From Aquipseudomonas alcaligenes MRY13-0052 (lineage in GTDB: Bacteria > Pseudomonadota > Gammaproteobacteria > Pseudomonadales > Pseudomonadaceae): DNA of 41,872 nt. The stretch lies in the NCBI GenBank assembly GCA_000474255.1, contig BATO01000057.1, positions 1 through 41,872 on the forward strand, given 5' to 3'. A program made the translations under genes and the position numbers. The notes below the pieces were generated by a model. The model did not search any database and had not been told where the DNA came from. It saw only the letters and a list, made by a program, of their open reading frames with translations. Shown one piece after another: positions 8,789-17,680 of this stretch. How positions within the stretch are numbered: position 1 is the first letter of the stretch; each line of letters starts with the position of its first letter.

Positions 8789-9187
8789 TCACAGGCACAT
8801 GTGCATGGTGTCGCAGCTGTAGGGGAGCAGTGCCAGAAAGTAGGCAAAGGTGAATGCCATCAGGCTGGGCAGCAGGTGTAGCAGCGCCTTGAGCGGCTTC
8901 ACCCGCAGAAAAAGGGCCCCGACCGTGAACACCAGCGCCAGGACGGCGCAGGAGATTTTGTAGGGGTGGTCCCATTGGGCGGGCATCTCATCCATCAGGC
9001 GACCGCTGATAACCATCAGTATGAGAGCCGTTATGTAGGCGACGCCGATGCTGAAGAGGGACAGCCAGACTGCCTTCTGCTGCGGTTCTCGGCGTGACTG
9101 CCACACCATGAAAATCAGTGCCAGGAAAATGATGACGCACATCACGGCAGCCGTTACCTGCAGGTCCATCGATAATGGGTAGCGCAT
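8789..9187 (-). CDS. Small integral membrane protein, copy 2 of a tandem paralogous pair
   Basis: A 132-residue protein with four predicted membrane helices (VMCVIIFLALIFMVW; LFSIGVAYITALILMVI; ISCAVLALVFTVGALFL; SLMAFTFAYFLALLPY). It aligns along its length with the next gene upstream (9204-9602): both begin with RYPL, share (K)A(V/L)WLSLFS(I/V)G and PLKALLHLLPSL, and end in a short Cys-containing tail (CDTMHMCL / CSTTPVCL). The start is preceded by AAGGATGTGAA, the same leader as in the paralogue. It ends two bases from the end of the convergent 8443-8787 gene. Function unknown. Confidence 0.75.
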   Translation of the reverse strand: MRYPLSMDLQVTAAVMCVIIFLALIFMVWQSRREPQQKAVWLSLFSIGVAYITALILMVISGRLMDEMPAQWDHPYKISCAVLALVFTVGALFLRVKPLKALLHLLPSLMAFTFAYFLALLPYSCDTMHMCL

Positions 9188-9203
9188 TTCACATCCTTGT
9201 GAT

Positions 9204-9602
9204 TCAGAGGCAGACGGGCGTGGTAGAGCAGCCGTAGATGAACAGCGCCGGCACGTAAGCGATGGCGAAGGACAACAGGCTCGGCAACAGGTGCAGCAGG
9301 GCCTTGAGTGGGCTGATTTGCCAGCGCAGCGTACCGGCCGCGAATACGGTGGTGAGCGTGGCGCAGGCGAATGCGAAGGGATGGTCCAGTCGCGGGTCCA
9401 TGTCCTCCAGCAGCAGGCCGCTGACCACCAGTAGCGCGATGGCCACCAGATAGGCGGTACCGACGCTGAACAGGGACAGCCATAGGGCCTTGTATTGCGG
9501 GTTTCTGCGGGCGATGCCTATCACGCCGGCCATGCCCAGCAGGATCAGGGCACAGGCGCAGGCGGCAAAGCTCAGTACGTAGGGCGTCAGCGGGTAGCGC
9601 AC
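9204..9602 (-). CDS. Small integral membrane protein, copy 1 of a tandem paralogous pair
   Basis: Best start is the GTG at 9602 (MRYPLTPYVLSF), because the AAGGATGTGAA leader and the RYPL start match the adjacent paralogue exactly; a longer frame reaches an ATG at 9662 but lacks this support. It is 132 residues with four predicted membrane helices and the shared PLKALLHLLPSLLSFAIAY segment, ending GCSTTPVCL. The gap to copy 2 is only 16 bases, so the pair arose by local duplication and is probably co-transcribed. No catalytic or transport motif seen. Confidence 0.72.
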   Translation of the reverse strand: MRYPLTPYVLSFAACACALILLGMAGVIGIARRNPQYKALWLSLFSVGTAYLVAIALLVVSGLLLEDMDPRLDHPFAFACATLTTVFAAGTLRWQISPLKALLHLLPSLLSFAIAYVPALFIYGCSTTPVCL

Positions 9603-9696
9603 TTCACATCCTTGTCGGGTCGGGGCGTCCGTCGCCCTGTTTGCGCAAAAAGCGGCGGGCAATCTTGGCAGGGCCGATCAGCGCTCGCAATGCGCC

Positions 9697-10098
9697 TCAA
9701 GCATCCCGCAACAGGTCGTGGGCGTTGAGCAGGGCGTAGAGGATTTCCGGGTGTTTCTCCAGACCACGGCGGATGGCGCTGGGGATGGACTGGCGGGTCT
9801 TGCGGCAGAGGCCGGCCTGCTCGGCGATGTCGATCTCGATGCCGCGCCCGCTGCGCACCTCGTTGAAGCCGGGTGCGATGGCCAGGCGGATGCCGAGTTG
9901 CTCGAACATCTTCTGCTGCATGCGCCCGAGGTCGTCGAGGCTGCTGATGTTCTCCAACCGCTCGAGCAGGCGCAGCTCTTCCTGGCGCGTCAGGCGCAGG
10001 ATGCGCAGGTCGGCGCCGGGCGCGTCCAGCAGCTGGTCGCGCTCGCAGATGCAGGTGCCGGGCGGGCAGGGGTTGCGCAGGGGGAGGGTGGCCGTCAT
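9697..10098 (-). CDS. Conserved hypothetical protein with N-terminal Cys motif
   Basis: A 133-residue protein. I chose the ATG at 10098 (MTATLPLRNPCPPGTCICERDQLL) because the frame upstream is Arg/Pro-rich noncoding-looking sequence. The N-terminus has a compact C-x4-C-x-C cluster that could bind metal. It is followed by a helical region (LTRQEELRLLERLENISSLDDLGRMQQKMFEQLGI) and a C-terminal segment with one more Cys (EQAGLCRKTRQSIPSAIRRGLEKHPEILYALLNAHDLLRDA). Soluble, no signal peptide. Function not recognised; a small metal-binding or nucleic-acid-associated protein is possible. Confidence 0.65.
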   Translation of the reverse strand: MTATLPLRNPCPPGTCICERDQLLDAPGADLRILRLTRQEELRLLERLENISSLDDLGRMQQKMFEQLGIRLAIAPGFNEVRSGRGIEIDIAEQAGLCRKTRQSIPSAIRRGLEKHPEILYALLNAHDLLRDA

Positions 10099-10329
10099 GC
10101 ATCGATCATAGCGGCAGCCCGGCGCGCTTGCGTAGGGCCGACCAGTGCCTGATGGCCCCGTGCTGCACATTTTCCCGCTTCGGCTGTCCAAATCCCATGA
10201 TCGGGCCCGCCGGGCCTTGCGCCCGTGCCTGTGGATCAAGCAGGCTGGGCCGCGCCAGGGGTGATATCGCATTGCGCTGGACGGATTGGAATCGCGCATC
10301 ATGAGCGCTATCAGCTAAGGGAGGTTTCC

Positions 10330-11181
10330 ATGGGGGGTATGCATCGCGTGTCGCGGCTTGCGGCGTTGACGCTGGGAATGGCACTGGCGGCTGGCGCCAT
10401 GGCCAGCGAGGAATCGCAGCTGGTCGAATCGATCAACCTGTACCGCAGCTCGGTGCAGAGCTGCGCCGGCGAGGCGTCCCTGGAGCTGCCGCCGCTGGCC
10501 GCGGACCCGCGCCTGGTGCTCTCGGCCAGCAGCATCGGCGACCTGCAGCAGGCGCTGGCGCAGTCGTCCTACCCCATGGTCAATGTGCAGGCCATCAGCC
10601 TGTCCGGCCCCCGTGATGCCAAGTCCGCCATGGGCGCGCTGCAGGAAAGCTTCTGCCATGTGCTGCTGGACCCACAGTTCGTCGATGTCGGCGTGAGCCG
10701 CGAGGACCGCGACTGGCGCATCGTCCTCGCCCGGCCGCTGCTGGCCGCCGCCCTAGGCAAATGGGAGAAGGAGGGGCAGACGCTGCTGGAGCAGATCAAC
10801 GCCGTGCGCGCCCAGCCCCGCCAATGCGGCGGGCAAGCCTTCGCCGCCACCACGCCGCTGGCCTGGAACGCCACCCTGGGCACTGCCGCCGAAGGCCATG
10901 CACGCTCCATGGCCAACCAGAACTACTTCGACCACAAGGGCCGTGACGGCCGCACCCCGGGCGACCGCGCCGAGCTGGCGGGCTATGTCGGCCAGCAGAT
11001 CGGCGAGAACATTGCCGCCGGCCAGGACAGCGCGCGCAAGGTGCTCGACGGATGGCTCGCCAGCCCCGGCCATTGCGCCAACCTGATGAACCCGCAGTAC
11101 CGCGAGTTGGGCGCCGGCTACGCGGTGGACCCGAAGAGCGATGCCGGCATCTATTGGACGGCGATGTTCGGGACGCAGTGA
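10330..11181 (+). CDS. Secreted CAP-domain (SCP/PR-1-like) protein
   Basis: A 283-residue protein; the ATG at 10330 follows AAGGGAGG. A signal peptide (SRLAALTLGMALAAGAMA, cleavage before SEES) directs export. Residues about 20-140 form an N-terminal region with two Cys. The C-terminal half is a CAP domain: LLEQINAVRAQPRQCG, LAWNATLGTAAEGHARSMANQNYFDHKGRDG (with the conserved H), IGENIAAGQ and SPGHCANLMNPQYRELGAGY, closing with YWTAMFGTQ. The two His and two acidic residues of the CAP cavity are present. Bacterial CAP proteins of this kind (YkwD-like) are extracytoplasmic with mostly unknown roles. Confidence 0.88.
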   Translation: MGGMHRVSRLAALTLGMALAAGAMASEESQLVESINLYRSSVQSCAGEASLELPPLAADPRLVLSASSIGDLQQALAQSSYPMVNVQAISLSGPRDAKSAMGALQESFCHVLLDPQFVDVGVSREDRDWRIVLARPLLAAALGKWEKEGQTLLEQINAVRAQPRQCGGQAFAATTPLAWNATLGTAAEGHARSMANQNYFDHKGRDGRTPGDRAELAGYVGQQIGENIAAGQDSARKVLDGWLASPGHCANLMNPQYRELGAGYAVDPKSDAGIYWTAMFGTQ

Positions 11182-11205
11182 CGAGGTTGGTTTGGGGCTC
11201 CGCTT

Positions 11206-11344
11206 GATGGGATTCGCTGCGCTCTTCCCATCCTACGAGGGCCGGTCCGTAGGATGGGTAGAGCCTGGCGAAACCCATCGATGGTAGCCGCCCATGAGTG
11301 GCTCCAATGAGGCATCGATATCCCCGGGCTGAAGCCCGGGCTAC
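11206..11344. repeat. REP cluster: inverted REP pair (BIME-like) plus a third REP
   Basis: Three GTAG-headed hairpins. A reverse copy at 11206-11236 (GATGGGA...TCCCATC-CTAC) and a forward copy at 11249-11279 (GTAG-GATGGGT...ACCCATC) form a head-to-head pair. A reverse copy at 11323-11344 (CCCGGGC-TGAA-GCCCGGG-CTAC) has the same stem as 6630-6651. These fill most of the 332-base gap between the CAP and autotransporter genes. Confidence 0.7.
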
Positions 11345-11513
11345 CTGCGATGTTTCACCCCGCGACAGCGGTAATTTCCATTAAGTTCCATGAAAACAAG
11401 CGAAGCGGCGGGTATCTCCGCCCTTCGTCGGTTTCTGTATCGATTCTTTGACAGGCTCTACCTCGCTTCCTATACCCAGAACCTTCCCATGGAATCCTGG
11501 TAAGGACGCACCG

Positions 11514-14399
11514 ATGACCCCCTCCCCGAAACCGGTCTGCCTCAAGGCAGGCGCCTTTCCCCGTGCGCGGCTGGCCTGCGCGGTCACCCTGGCCCTTGGC
11601 GGGCTGGTGGCTCCCGAGGCCTTCGCCGACGACTGCCCGACGCGGCTCAGCGGGCGCCTGGAAAGCACCTGCACGGTAGCGGCCGGCAGCGACCTGCAGG
11701 TCACCGCCAGCGGTGCCATCGAGGTGGAGGAAGGCCCGGCGGTGCTCATCGACCACGCCGGTGACGGCGCCAGCACCCTGCGCAACAACGGCACGCTCTC
11801 GGCCGTAGGCGGCCTGGATGGCGACGGCGCGACCGTGCGCCTGCAAGGCACCGAGGTGACCGGCAGCCTGCTCAACAACGCCAGCGGGGTGATCCGCTTC
11901 GAAGGGCTCACGGTGAACGGTGGCGACGCCGCCCTGCGCCTGGACGACAGCACCCTGCATGGCGCCATCGTCAATTCCGGGCTGATCGACGGGCAGGACC
12001 CGGCCGACGGCCTCTACCTCAGCGGCAGCCGGGTCGACGGCGCGCTGCGCAACAGCGGCACCATCCTCGGTTCCACCGGGGTGAGCCTGGTCGACAGCAG
12101 CCTCGGTGGCGATATCCGCAACAGTGGCACCATCACCGGCCAGGCCAACGGCATGGACATCGCCGGCAGCGACATCCTCGGCAGCATCCGCAACTACGGC
12201 ACCCTGGAAGGCACAGACGGCTGGGGCCTGTACGTCACCGACACGCGCATCGGCCTCGATGTGGTGAACACCGGCAGCATCGGCGCGGGGTCCTTCCCCT
12301 TCGGAGGCGTGCGCCTGGCCGACACCGATATCGCCGGCTACCTGATCAACGCCGGCGATATCGACACCGGCTCCCTCGGCACCGGCCTGGTGATGCTGCG
12401 CGGCAGCATCGGTCACGACCTGAACAACCGCGAGCGCATCGCCGGCAACAACGGCATGAGCGTCAACTTCGTCACCCTCGGCGGCGACATCCGCAACAGC
12501 GGCACCATCGAGGGCCGCTTCAACCCGGATGGCGGCGGCTTCGGCTGGAACTCCACCGGCACCACCGTCCACGGCAAGGTGGTCAACAGCGGCACGGTCA
12601 AGGCGGCGACCACGGCGGTGAACTTCGACGACGTGCAACTGGACGGCGGCTTCTACAACAGCGGGCGCATCGAAGGTGCCACTGGCCTGGTGCTCGACGG
12701 CAGCACCGTGGTCGGCGGCGGGCTGACCAACAGCGGCGTGCTCCAGGGCGACGACTACGCGCTGCGGGTGGGCGACGACGCGACCCTCGACGACCTCTAC
12801 ATCGCCGGGCAGAACAGCGCCCGGTTCATCGGCGAGGTGTTCGCGCCGCGCACCCGGGTAACGCTGTTCAGCTACGCCGGCTACACCCTGCAGGACGGCA
12901 ACCTGTTCACGGTCGATGAGTTCGTCAACCGCGGCGTGCTCTCGGTAGCCGCCGCCAACGCTGCCGGCGCCTCGGCCAAGGCCACTATCGACGGCGACTA
13001 CCGCCAGGCGACCGGCGCCGTGTTGCGCACCCAGGTGCAGGACGCCACCCACTACGGCCAACTGGTGGTCACCGGCACCGCCACGTTGCCGAGCCAGGCG
13101 CGCTTCGACGTGGACGTGGCCAACCCCGACCAGGCCTTCGACGTCGACCGCCTGCAGGACGTGCTCAGCGCCGGCACCCTGCAGTCCGACGGCACCTTCA
13201 ACGTCACCAGCAACTCGGCGCTGTTCGACTTCGGCGCGGTGAAGGACGGCAACACCGTCGACCTGACCCTCGCCGCCAAGTCCGCCGATGGCGTCGCCAC
13301 GGCCGCTCGCAGCGCCGGGCTGGATGCGGGCGGCGCGGCCCAGGTGATCGACCAGCAGCTCGCCCAGGGCAGCGCCAGCGCCTTCACCCCCTACTTCCTC
13401 AGCGCCACCAGCACGGCCGAGGTGGCCAGCAGCCTGGCACAGAGCCTGCCGATGAACAGCGACGCTCTGCGCAGCAGCCAGTTCGCCCTGGCTGCCATCG
13501 GTGACGCGGTGCAGGGGCGCCTGCAGTCCGCCACCGGGCAGCTGGCGGCGGACTGGCTGGCTGCACCCGGCGATTCGGTCTGGAGCCAACCCTTCAGCTA
13601 CCGCACCGGTCGCGCCGACGGCAGCGCCCTCGATGCTGCCAGCGGCACGGTATTCGGCTTCGACACCCGCACCTCGGCCAGCTCGCGGGCGGGCGTGGCC
13701 TTCGCCTATGCCGATGGCGGCACCGGCCGCAGCGAGCAGGGCGGCCAGCAGAGCAACCGCCTGGGCATGTGGCAGTTCCTCGGCTACAGCAGCCACACCC
13801 TGGCCCCGGACACCGAGCTGATGCTCTACGCCGGCGCCGGGCAGAACCGCGTGGAGGGTGAGCGCGGCATGGCCATCTCCGGGCTGCGCGGCACCGCCAA
13901 GGCCGACTACGACAGCCTGGTGACCACGGTCGGCACCAGCCTCGGCAAGGCCTTCCAGCTCGGCGAGGACTCGCGGCTGCTGCCCTCGCTGCGCCTGGAC
14001 TACAACCACATCCACGAGGACGCCTACCGCGAGCGCGGCCCCGGCAGCCTGGCGCCGTTGTTGCTGGAGGTGGACGCGCGGGACACCGACCAGCTGATCG
14101 CCGGCTTCGACGGCAAGCTGGAACATGCCATCGCCCCCAACCTGCGGCTCAAGGCCAGCCTGGGCGTGGGCTACGACCTGATCAACGAGGACGGCGCCCT
14201 CACCGCGGCCTTCGCCGGTGCGCCGGGCCAGCGCTTCACCACCACGGGCGAGGCGCCCAGCCCCTGGCTGCTGCGCAGCAGCTTCGGCATCGCTCGGCAG
14301 TTCGACAACGGCGCCGAGCTGTCCCTGGACTACAGCGCCCAGGCGCGCGGTGACTATGACGACCAGGTGGCTTCGCTGCGGGTGAACATGCCGTTCTGA
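11514..14399 (+). CDS. Type V autotransporter with beta-helical passenger
   Basis: A 961-residue protein. The ATG at 11514 follows TAAGGACG; an upstream ATG at 11448 has no signal-compatible sequence. The signal peptide ends ...GGLVAPEAFA|DDCP. The passenger (residues about 27-480) is built of roughly 20-25 residue repeats with the pattern (N/Y)SGTI.G....G and alternating Leu/Val/Gly strands, expected to form a beta helix. It is followed by a junction domain and, from about residue 680, a 12-strand autotransporter barrel (VWSQPFSYRTGRADG, FGFDTRTSASSRAGVAFAYADGG, LGMWQFLGYSSHTL) ending in the canonical aromatic terminus RVNMPF. Only two Cys, both in the first 30 mature residues. Monocistronic, with REP elements on one side and a hairpin repeat on the other. 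Likely surface-exposed or released adhesin; no protease motif seen. Confidence 0.92.
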   Translation: MTPSPKPVCLKAGAFPRARLACAVTLALGGLVAPEAFADDCPTRLSGRLESTCTVAAGSDLQVTASGAIEVEEGPAVLIDHAGDGASTLRNNGTLSAVGGLDGDGATVRLQGTEVTGSLLNNASGVIRFEGLTVNGGDAALRLDDSTLHGAIVNSGLIDGQDPADGLYLSGSRVDGALRNSGTILGSTGVSLVDSSLGGDIRNSGTITGQANGMDIAGSDILGSIRNYGTLEGTDGWGLYVTDTRIGLDVVNTGSIGAGSFPFGGVRLADTDIAGYLINAGDIDTGSLGTGLVMLRGSIGHDLNNRERIAGNNGMSVNFVTLGGDIRNSGTIEGRFNPDGGGFGWNSTGTTVHGKVVNSGTVKAATTAVNFDDVQLDGGFYNSGRIEGATGLVLDGSTVVGGGLTNSGVLQGDDYALRVGDDATLDDLYIAGQNSARFIGEVFAPRTRVTLFSYAGYTLQDGNLFTVDEFVNRGVLSVAAANAAGASAKATIDGDYRQATGAVLRTQVQDATHYGQLVVTGTATLPSQARFDVDVANPDQAFDVDRLQDVLSAGTLQSDGTFNVTSNSALFDFGAVKDGNTVDLTLAAKSADGVATAARSAGLDAGGAAQVIDQQLAQGSASAFTPYFLSATSTAEVASSLAQSLPMNSDALRSSQFALAAIGDAVQGRLQSATGQLAADWLAAPGDSVWSQPFSYRTGRADGSALDAASGTVFGFDTRTSASSRAGVAFAYADGGTGRSEQGGQQSNRLGMWQFLGYSSHTLAPDTELMLYAGAGQNRVEGERGMAISGLRGTAKADYDSLVTTVGTSLGKAFQLGEDSRLLPSLRLDYNHIHEDAYRERGPGSLAPLLLEVDARDTDQLIAGFDGKLEHAIAPNLRLKASLGVGYDLINEDGALTAAFAGAPGQRFTTTGEAPSPWLLRSSFGIARQFDNGAELSLDYSAQARGDYDDQVASLRVNMPF

Positions 14400-14427
14400 A
14401 AAGTGCCTGCGCTCGGTGATGCTTCGT

Positions 14428-14488
14428 TAAAAACGGGTTCGGAATGCTCATTTACAGCTCGTAAACTCCGCTTCCTCACCCGTTTTTA
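14428..14488. repeat. Intergenic hairpin repeat with 11-bp arms
   Basis: Arms TAAAAACGGGT (14428-14438) and ACCCGTTTTTA (14478-14488) are exact reverse complements, with a nested TTTAC-AGCTC-GTAAA dyad inside. The composition resembles an intergenic element I recall from many pseudomonad genomes. The right-hand arm ends in T's, so it may also terminate the autotransporter transcript, which ends 29 bases upstream. The remainder up to 14596 shows no gene. Confidence 0.6.
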
Positions 14489-14596
14489 CGCACTGGCGCG
14501 CGCCCTTCGGGCCAGCCTCCGGCTGTTACTCCCGTTGGTCGTTGCGCCTTGCCTGACCGTCGCGCGACGACTTTTCGTATAGAGCCCAGAGCGCGG

Positions 14597-16519
14597 TCAG
14601 AGGTGGTCCGGCTCGTCGAGAAACTCGGTGGCGTCGCTGCCGTCGGCGTTGAGCTGGAAGATGCGCGCCGGGCGCCCCTGCTCGTCGAAGAACACCTGGC
14701 CAAGGCCGGCTGAATTCCACAGGCGCTCGCCCGCCTTGCTGTGGGCCGGGGTGCGCGGCACCACCTGCATGCGCCGACGCTTGGTGAACCAGTTGAGCGG
14801 CGAGTGGGGCGAATAGAGCCAGCGGTTGAGGCGGTCGAAGACGTCCAGCAGGCGCCGGGGGAATTCGTTCTTCACGCCGCTGCTGGTGATCTGCCAGATG
14901 CGCGGCCCCTGCTTGCGGTGGCGGATCAGCACCTCGTAGACGAAGGAGTAGTGCACGTCCCCCGAGAGGATCACGTAGCTGCCCGGCGTGCGCGAGTGGC
15001 GGAAGATGTTGAGGATCACCTGGGCCGCGCCCCGATGGGCCATCCAGTTCTCCGCGTCCACCAGCAACGGGTGGCCGAACCAGCTGAAGACCTTCTGCAC
15101 CGTTTCGATCAGCTTCACGCCGAACACCGGCGCGGGCGAGACGATGATGGCCGACGGATGGTCGAGCAACTCCTGCTGCAACTCGCTCAGCGCTTCCCAG
15201 TCCAGCAGGCCGGAGGGCCGCTTGAGGTTCATTTCACTGCGCCAGCGGCGCGTGCGGGTGTCCAGCACCACCAGCGCCGGCGTGGTGGGCAGCGTGTACT
15301 GCCAGTGGTTGAAGGCCAGCAGCTCGTCGATCAGGTCATCCAGTGCCGGGCTGTCGAAGTGGCTGTCCGCCTTCGCGCTGGCGGTGAGTGCCTGGATCTT
15401 CTCCAGCAGCGTGGTGAAGGCATCCGGGTCGTTGCCCCAGCCCTGGCAGAGCAGGTAGGCGAGCAGGGCGTTGCCGATGATGCGCTTGGAGAAGGGGTGC
15501 CCGTAGGCGGTCTGTTCCCACTGGGCAGACAGGTTCCAGTCGTCGGTGATGTCGTGGTCGTCGAAGATCATCAGCGTCGGCAGGCGGGCGAACACCCGCG
15601 CCGCGCCCGGCAGGCTCTCGCGGAAGGCCTCCAGGCGCTGGCGTTCCAGCTGGTAGCGCTCGACCTTGTCCGCCGGCAGCGGCGGCATCTCGGTCTCCAG
15701 CAGCGTCCAGGGCACCGGCGACCACACCAGCAGGTACATGGCCAGCACCTCGGCCAGGGTCACCAGGTGGTTGTCGGCGTTGCTGCTGGTGAAGATGGGT
15801 TTCTTCGCGCCACCGAAAAAGCGCTCGCGCAGCGTTTCGTTGCTCTCCAGCGCCGGCAACAGGTCGGCGCGCCGGTAGTAGCTGGCCGGGTGCCGGTACA
15901 GGGCCTGGCTGTCGTCGACCACGGCACCGTCCAGGCGCTCGTCGAACAGCCCGAGGCAGGCGATCAGCTGGTGGATGGCGCGCAGCATCGGCCCGGCCAC
16001 ATCGTCGGCGTAGACCTGGTCGCCACTGAGCATCAGCAGCGCCGGGCGCTGTTCCGGCGTGGGTTGCGCGGCCAGCAGGCGGTCCGCGCAGAGCAGGCCC
16101 TCCGCCGCCGGGTGATGGGGCTTGCGGCAGGAGCCATGGAGCAACTGGTCGATGCGCGAGCGCAGCACGAAGCCCGGCTGCCGCGCCTCGCCATAGAGCA
16201 GGTGCGGCGCCCACTGGGCGATGCCCTGGTCGTCGAAGCGCAGGTCGTAGTCGATCTGCCGGTCGCAGGGCAGGGGCGCGTCCAGGCGCAGGTCGATCAG
16301 GTGCAGGAAGGCATGCCGCCCCAGCTGCACCACCTGGCAGGCCTCGCCACCGAGGCGGTGATCGCGGGTTTCACCCTCGATGCTCAGCCGCAGACTCAGC
16401 GCCAGCTCGCGGCTGGCCACCAGCCACAGCACCACGCGCTGCGCCTCCAGCCGCCGCAGCATCGGGCCGGCGAGAACGGGCGGAAGGTGATCGGGCGTAG
16501 TGAGCTGGGGTGCGGGCAT
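14597..16519 (-). CDS. PhoD-like metallophosphatase (alkaline phosphatase D family)
   Basis: About 640 residues from the ATG at 16519 (MPAPQLTTPDHLPPVLAGPML). No good Shine-Dalgarno is visible, and an upstream ATG at 16588 cannot be excluded. Metal-binding motifs of the calcineurin-like/PhoD superfamily are present: LMLSGDQVYADDV (residues about 163-174), IFDDHDITDDWN (about 318-329) and VILSGDVHYSF (about 516-526). The N-terminal 110 residues form a beta-rich domain as in PhoD. There is no twin-arginine or other export signal, so unlike Bacillus PhoD this protein appears cytoplasmic. Substrate unknown. A hairpin repeat follows its stop. Confidence 0.85.
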   Translation of the reverse strand: MPAPQLTTPDHLPPVLAGPMLRRLEAQRVVLWLVASRELALSLRLSIEGETRDHRLGGEACQVVQLGRHAFLHLIDLRLDAPLPCDRQIDYDLRFDDQGIAQWAPHLLYGEARQPGFVLRSRIDQLLHGSCRKPHHPAAEGLLCADRLLAAQPTPEQRPALLMLSGDQVYADDVAGPMLRAIHQLIACLGLFDERLDGAVVDDSQALYRHPASYYRRADLLPALESNETLRERFFGGAKKPIFTSSNADNHLVTLAEVLAMYLLVWSPVPWTLLETEMPPLPADKVERYQLERQRLEAFRESLPGAARVFARLPTLMIFDDHDITDDWNLSAQWEQTAYGHPFSKRIIGNALLAYLLCQGWGNDPDAFTTLLEKIQALTASAKADSHFDSPALDDLIDELLAFNHWQYTLPTTPALVVLDTRTRRWRSEMNLKRPSGLLDWEALSELQQELLDHPSAIIVSPAPVFGVKLIETVQKVFSWFGHPLLVDAENWMAHRGAAQVILNIFRHSRTPGSYVILSGDVHYSFVYEVLIRHRKQGPRIWQITSSGVKNEFPRRLLDVFDRLNRWLYSPHSPLNWFTKRRRMQVVPRTPAHSKAGERLWNSAGLGQVFFDEQGRPARIFQLNADGSDATEFLDEPDHL

Positions 16520-16645
16520 CGGGGCGAAGGGTATCGGGCGGACAAGCGCGGAAGAATAACGCGACTGGCCAGGGTGGCTGAACAGCAAGGGCGACTGTTC
16601 TGTTAGCGGGCGTGACAGGGTTCAGTTCTGCCAGTTATGCCCATC

Positions 16646-16665
16646 GCGAATGAATTCGCTCCCAC
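16646..16665. repeat. REP element, GTGGGAGCGAATTCATTCGC type
   Basis: Palindrome GCGAATGAATTCGC followed by TCCCAC. A second copy is at 18600-18618. This type is common in Pseudomonas intergenic regions. Confidence 0.6.
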
Positions 16666-16700
16666 GGGGGAGGGGCGCGCTTCGCCCAAGGCCGCAGTCC

Positions 16701-16761
16701 GTAGGGCGGGTGAAACCCGCAAATACCGTGCACCGCAGATGTCGGGTTGCACCCGACCTAC
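16701..16761. repeat. Inverted pair of GTAG-headed REPs (BIME-like)
   Basis: Forward copy 16701-16720 (GTAG-G-GCGGGT-GAA-ACCCGC) and reverse copy 16741-16761 (GTCGGGT-TGC-ACCCGAC-CTAC) separated by 20 bases. It lies between the 3' end of the LysR gene and the 5' end of the PhoD-like gene. The rest of this gap (16520-16786) has no gene. Confidence 0.7.
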
Positions 16762-16786
16762 ATGCCCCACGGGAGCTGCCCCTTGT

Positions 16787-17680
16787 TCAAACCGCCTTGA
16801 CGATCTGCTCCCGCAGCCACTGGTGCGCGGAGTCGCGGTGGGAGCGTTCGTGCCAGAGCATGGCCATCTCGTAGCCGGGGACTTCCAGCGGGGCGTCGAC
16901 CACCTGCAGGGTGCCGCTGTTGCCCACCAGGCGTTCGGGGAGCATGGCCACCAGGTCGGTGCTTTCCAATACCGAGCGCAGGAACAGGAAGTGCGGCACC
17001 GAGAGCACCACGCGGCGTTCCAGGCCGTGCTGGGCGAGGGCGTCGTCGGTGACGCCGGAGAAGCCGCCGCCATCGGGGGAGACGATCACCTGGTCGAGGG
17101 TGCAGAACTGCTTCAGCGTCGGGCGTCGCTTCAGGCGCGGGTGGCCGGCGCGGCCGGCGAGCACGTAGCGCTCGGCGAACAGGGTGCGGCGGCGCAGGTT
17201 GAGGGGTGAGCCTTCGGCGGTGTGGAAGGCCAGGTCGATATCGCCCAGCTCCGCCTGCTTGGCGATGCGCGAGGGCATCATCTCGACCACGGCGATGCGG
17301 GTGCCCGGTGCGGCGGCGCGCAGGCCGGCGAGGGCGGGCAGGAGGATCGCCGATTCGCCGTAGTCGGTGGCGGCGACGCGCCAGGTGTCCCGGGCCTGGG
17401 CCGGGTCGAAGGGGCTGGCCGGGGCCACGGCGCGCTCCAGGGATTCCAGGGCCTGGCGCAGGGGCTCGCGCAGCTCCTCGGCGCGGGCGGTGGGGCGCAT
17501 GCCGCGTGGGCCGGGCAGCAGCAGCGGGTCGTCGAAGATCTCCCGCAGCTTGGCCAGGTGCACGCTCACCGAGGGCTGGGAGAAATTCAGGCGCTCGGCG
17601 GCGCGGGTGACGTTGTGCTCGGCGAGCAGCACGTCGAGGGTCACCAGCAGGTTGAGGTCCAGTCGCCTGAGATTATTCAT
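16787..17680 (-). CDS. LysR-family transcriptional regulator
   Basis: A 297-residue protein with a typical LysR N-terminus: LDLNLLVTLDVLLAEHNVTRAAERLNFSQPSVSVHLAKLREIFDDPLLLPGPRGMRPT, the winged helix-turn-helix at residues 8-66. An effector-binding domain follows (RVAATDYGESAILLPALAGLRAAAPGTRIAVVEM ... ELGDIDLAFH), similar to the NodD/PcpR/NahR-like branch. It is divergent from the quinone reductase gene, with an 84-base shared promoter region containing direct and inverted repeats. Regulators of this layout normally control the divergent gene and themselves; the inducer is unknown but could be a quinone or aromatic compound. Confidence 0.92.
   Translation of the reverse strand: MNNLRRLDLNLLVTLDVLLAEHNVTRAAERLNFSQPSVSVHLAKLREIFDDPLLLPGPRGMRPTARAEELREPLRQALESLERAVAPASPFDPAQARDTWRVAATDYGESAILLPALAGLRAAAPGTRIAVVEMMPSRIAKQAELGDIDLAFHTAEGSPLNLRRRTLFAERYVLAGRAGHPRLKRRPTLKQFCTLDQVIVSPDGGGFSGVTDDALAQHGLERRVVLSVPHFLFLRSVLESTDLVAMLPERLVGNSGTLQVVDAPLEVPGYEMAMLWHERSHRDSAHQWLREQIVKAV

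Noticed and set aside
11355-14126. 923-residue open frame antisense to the autotransporter
   Set aside because: Composition (Val/Gly/Ala/Gln, no domains) is that of the complementary strand of repeat-rich coding DNA; the plus-strand autotransporter has signal peptide, barrel and ribosome site.
14741-16606. 621-residue plus-strand frame opposite the PhoD-like gene
   Set aside because: The minus-strand product has all three PhoD metal motifs; the plus frame is a shadow rich in Gln/Arg/Val without motifs.
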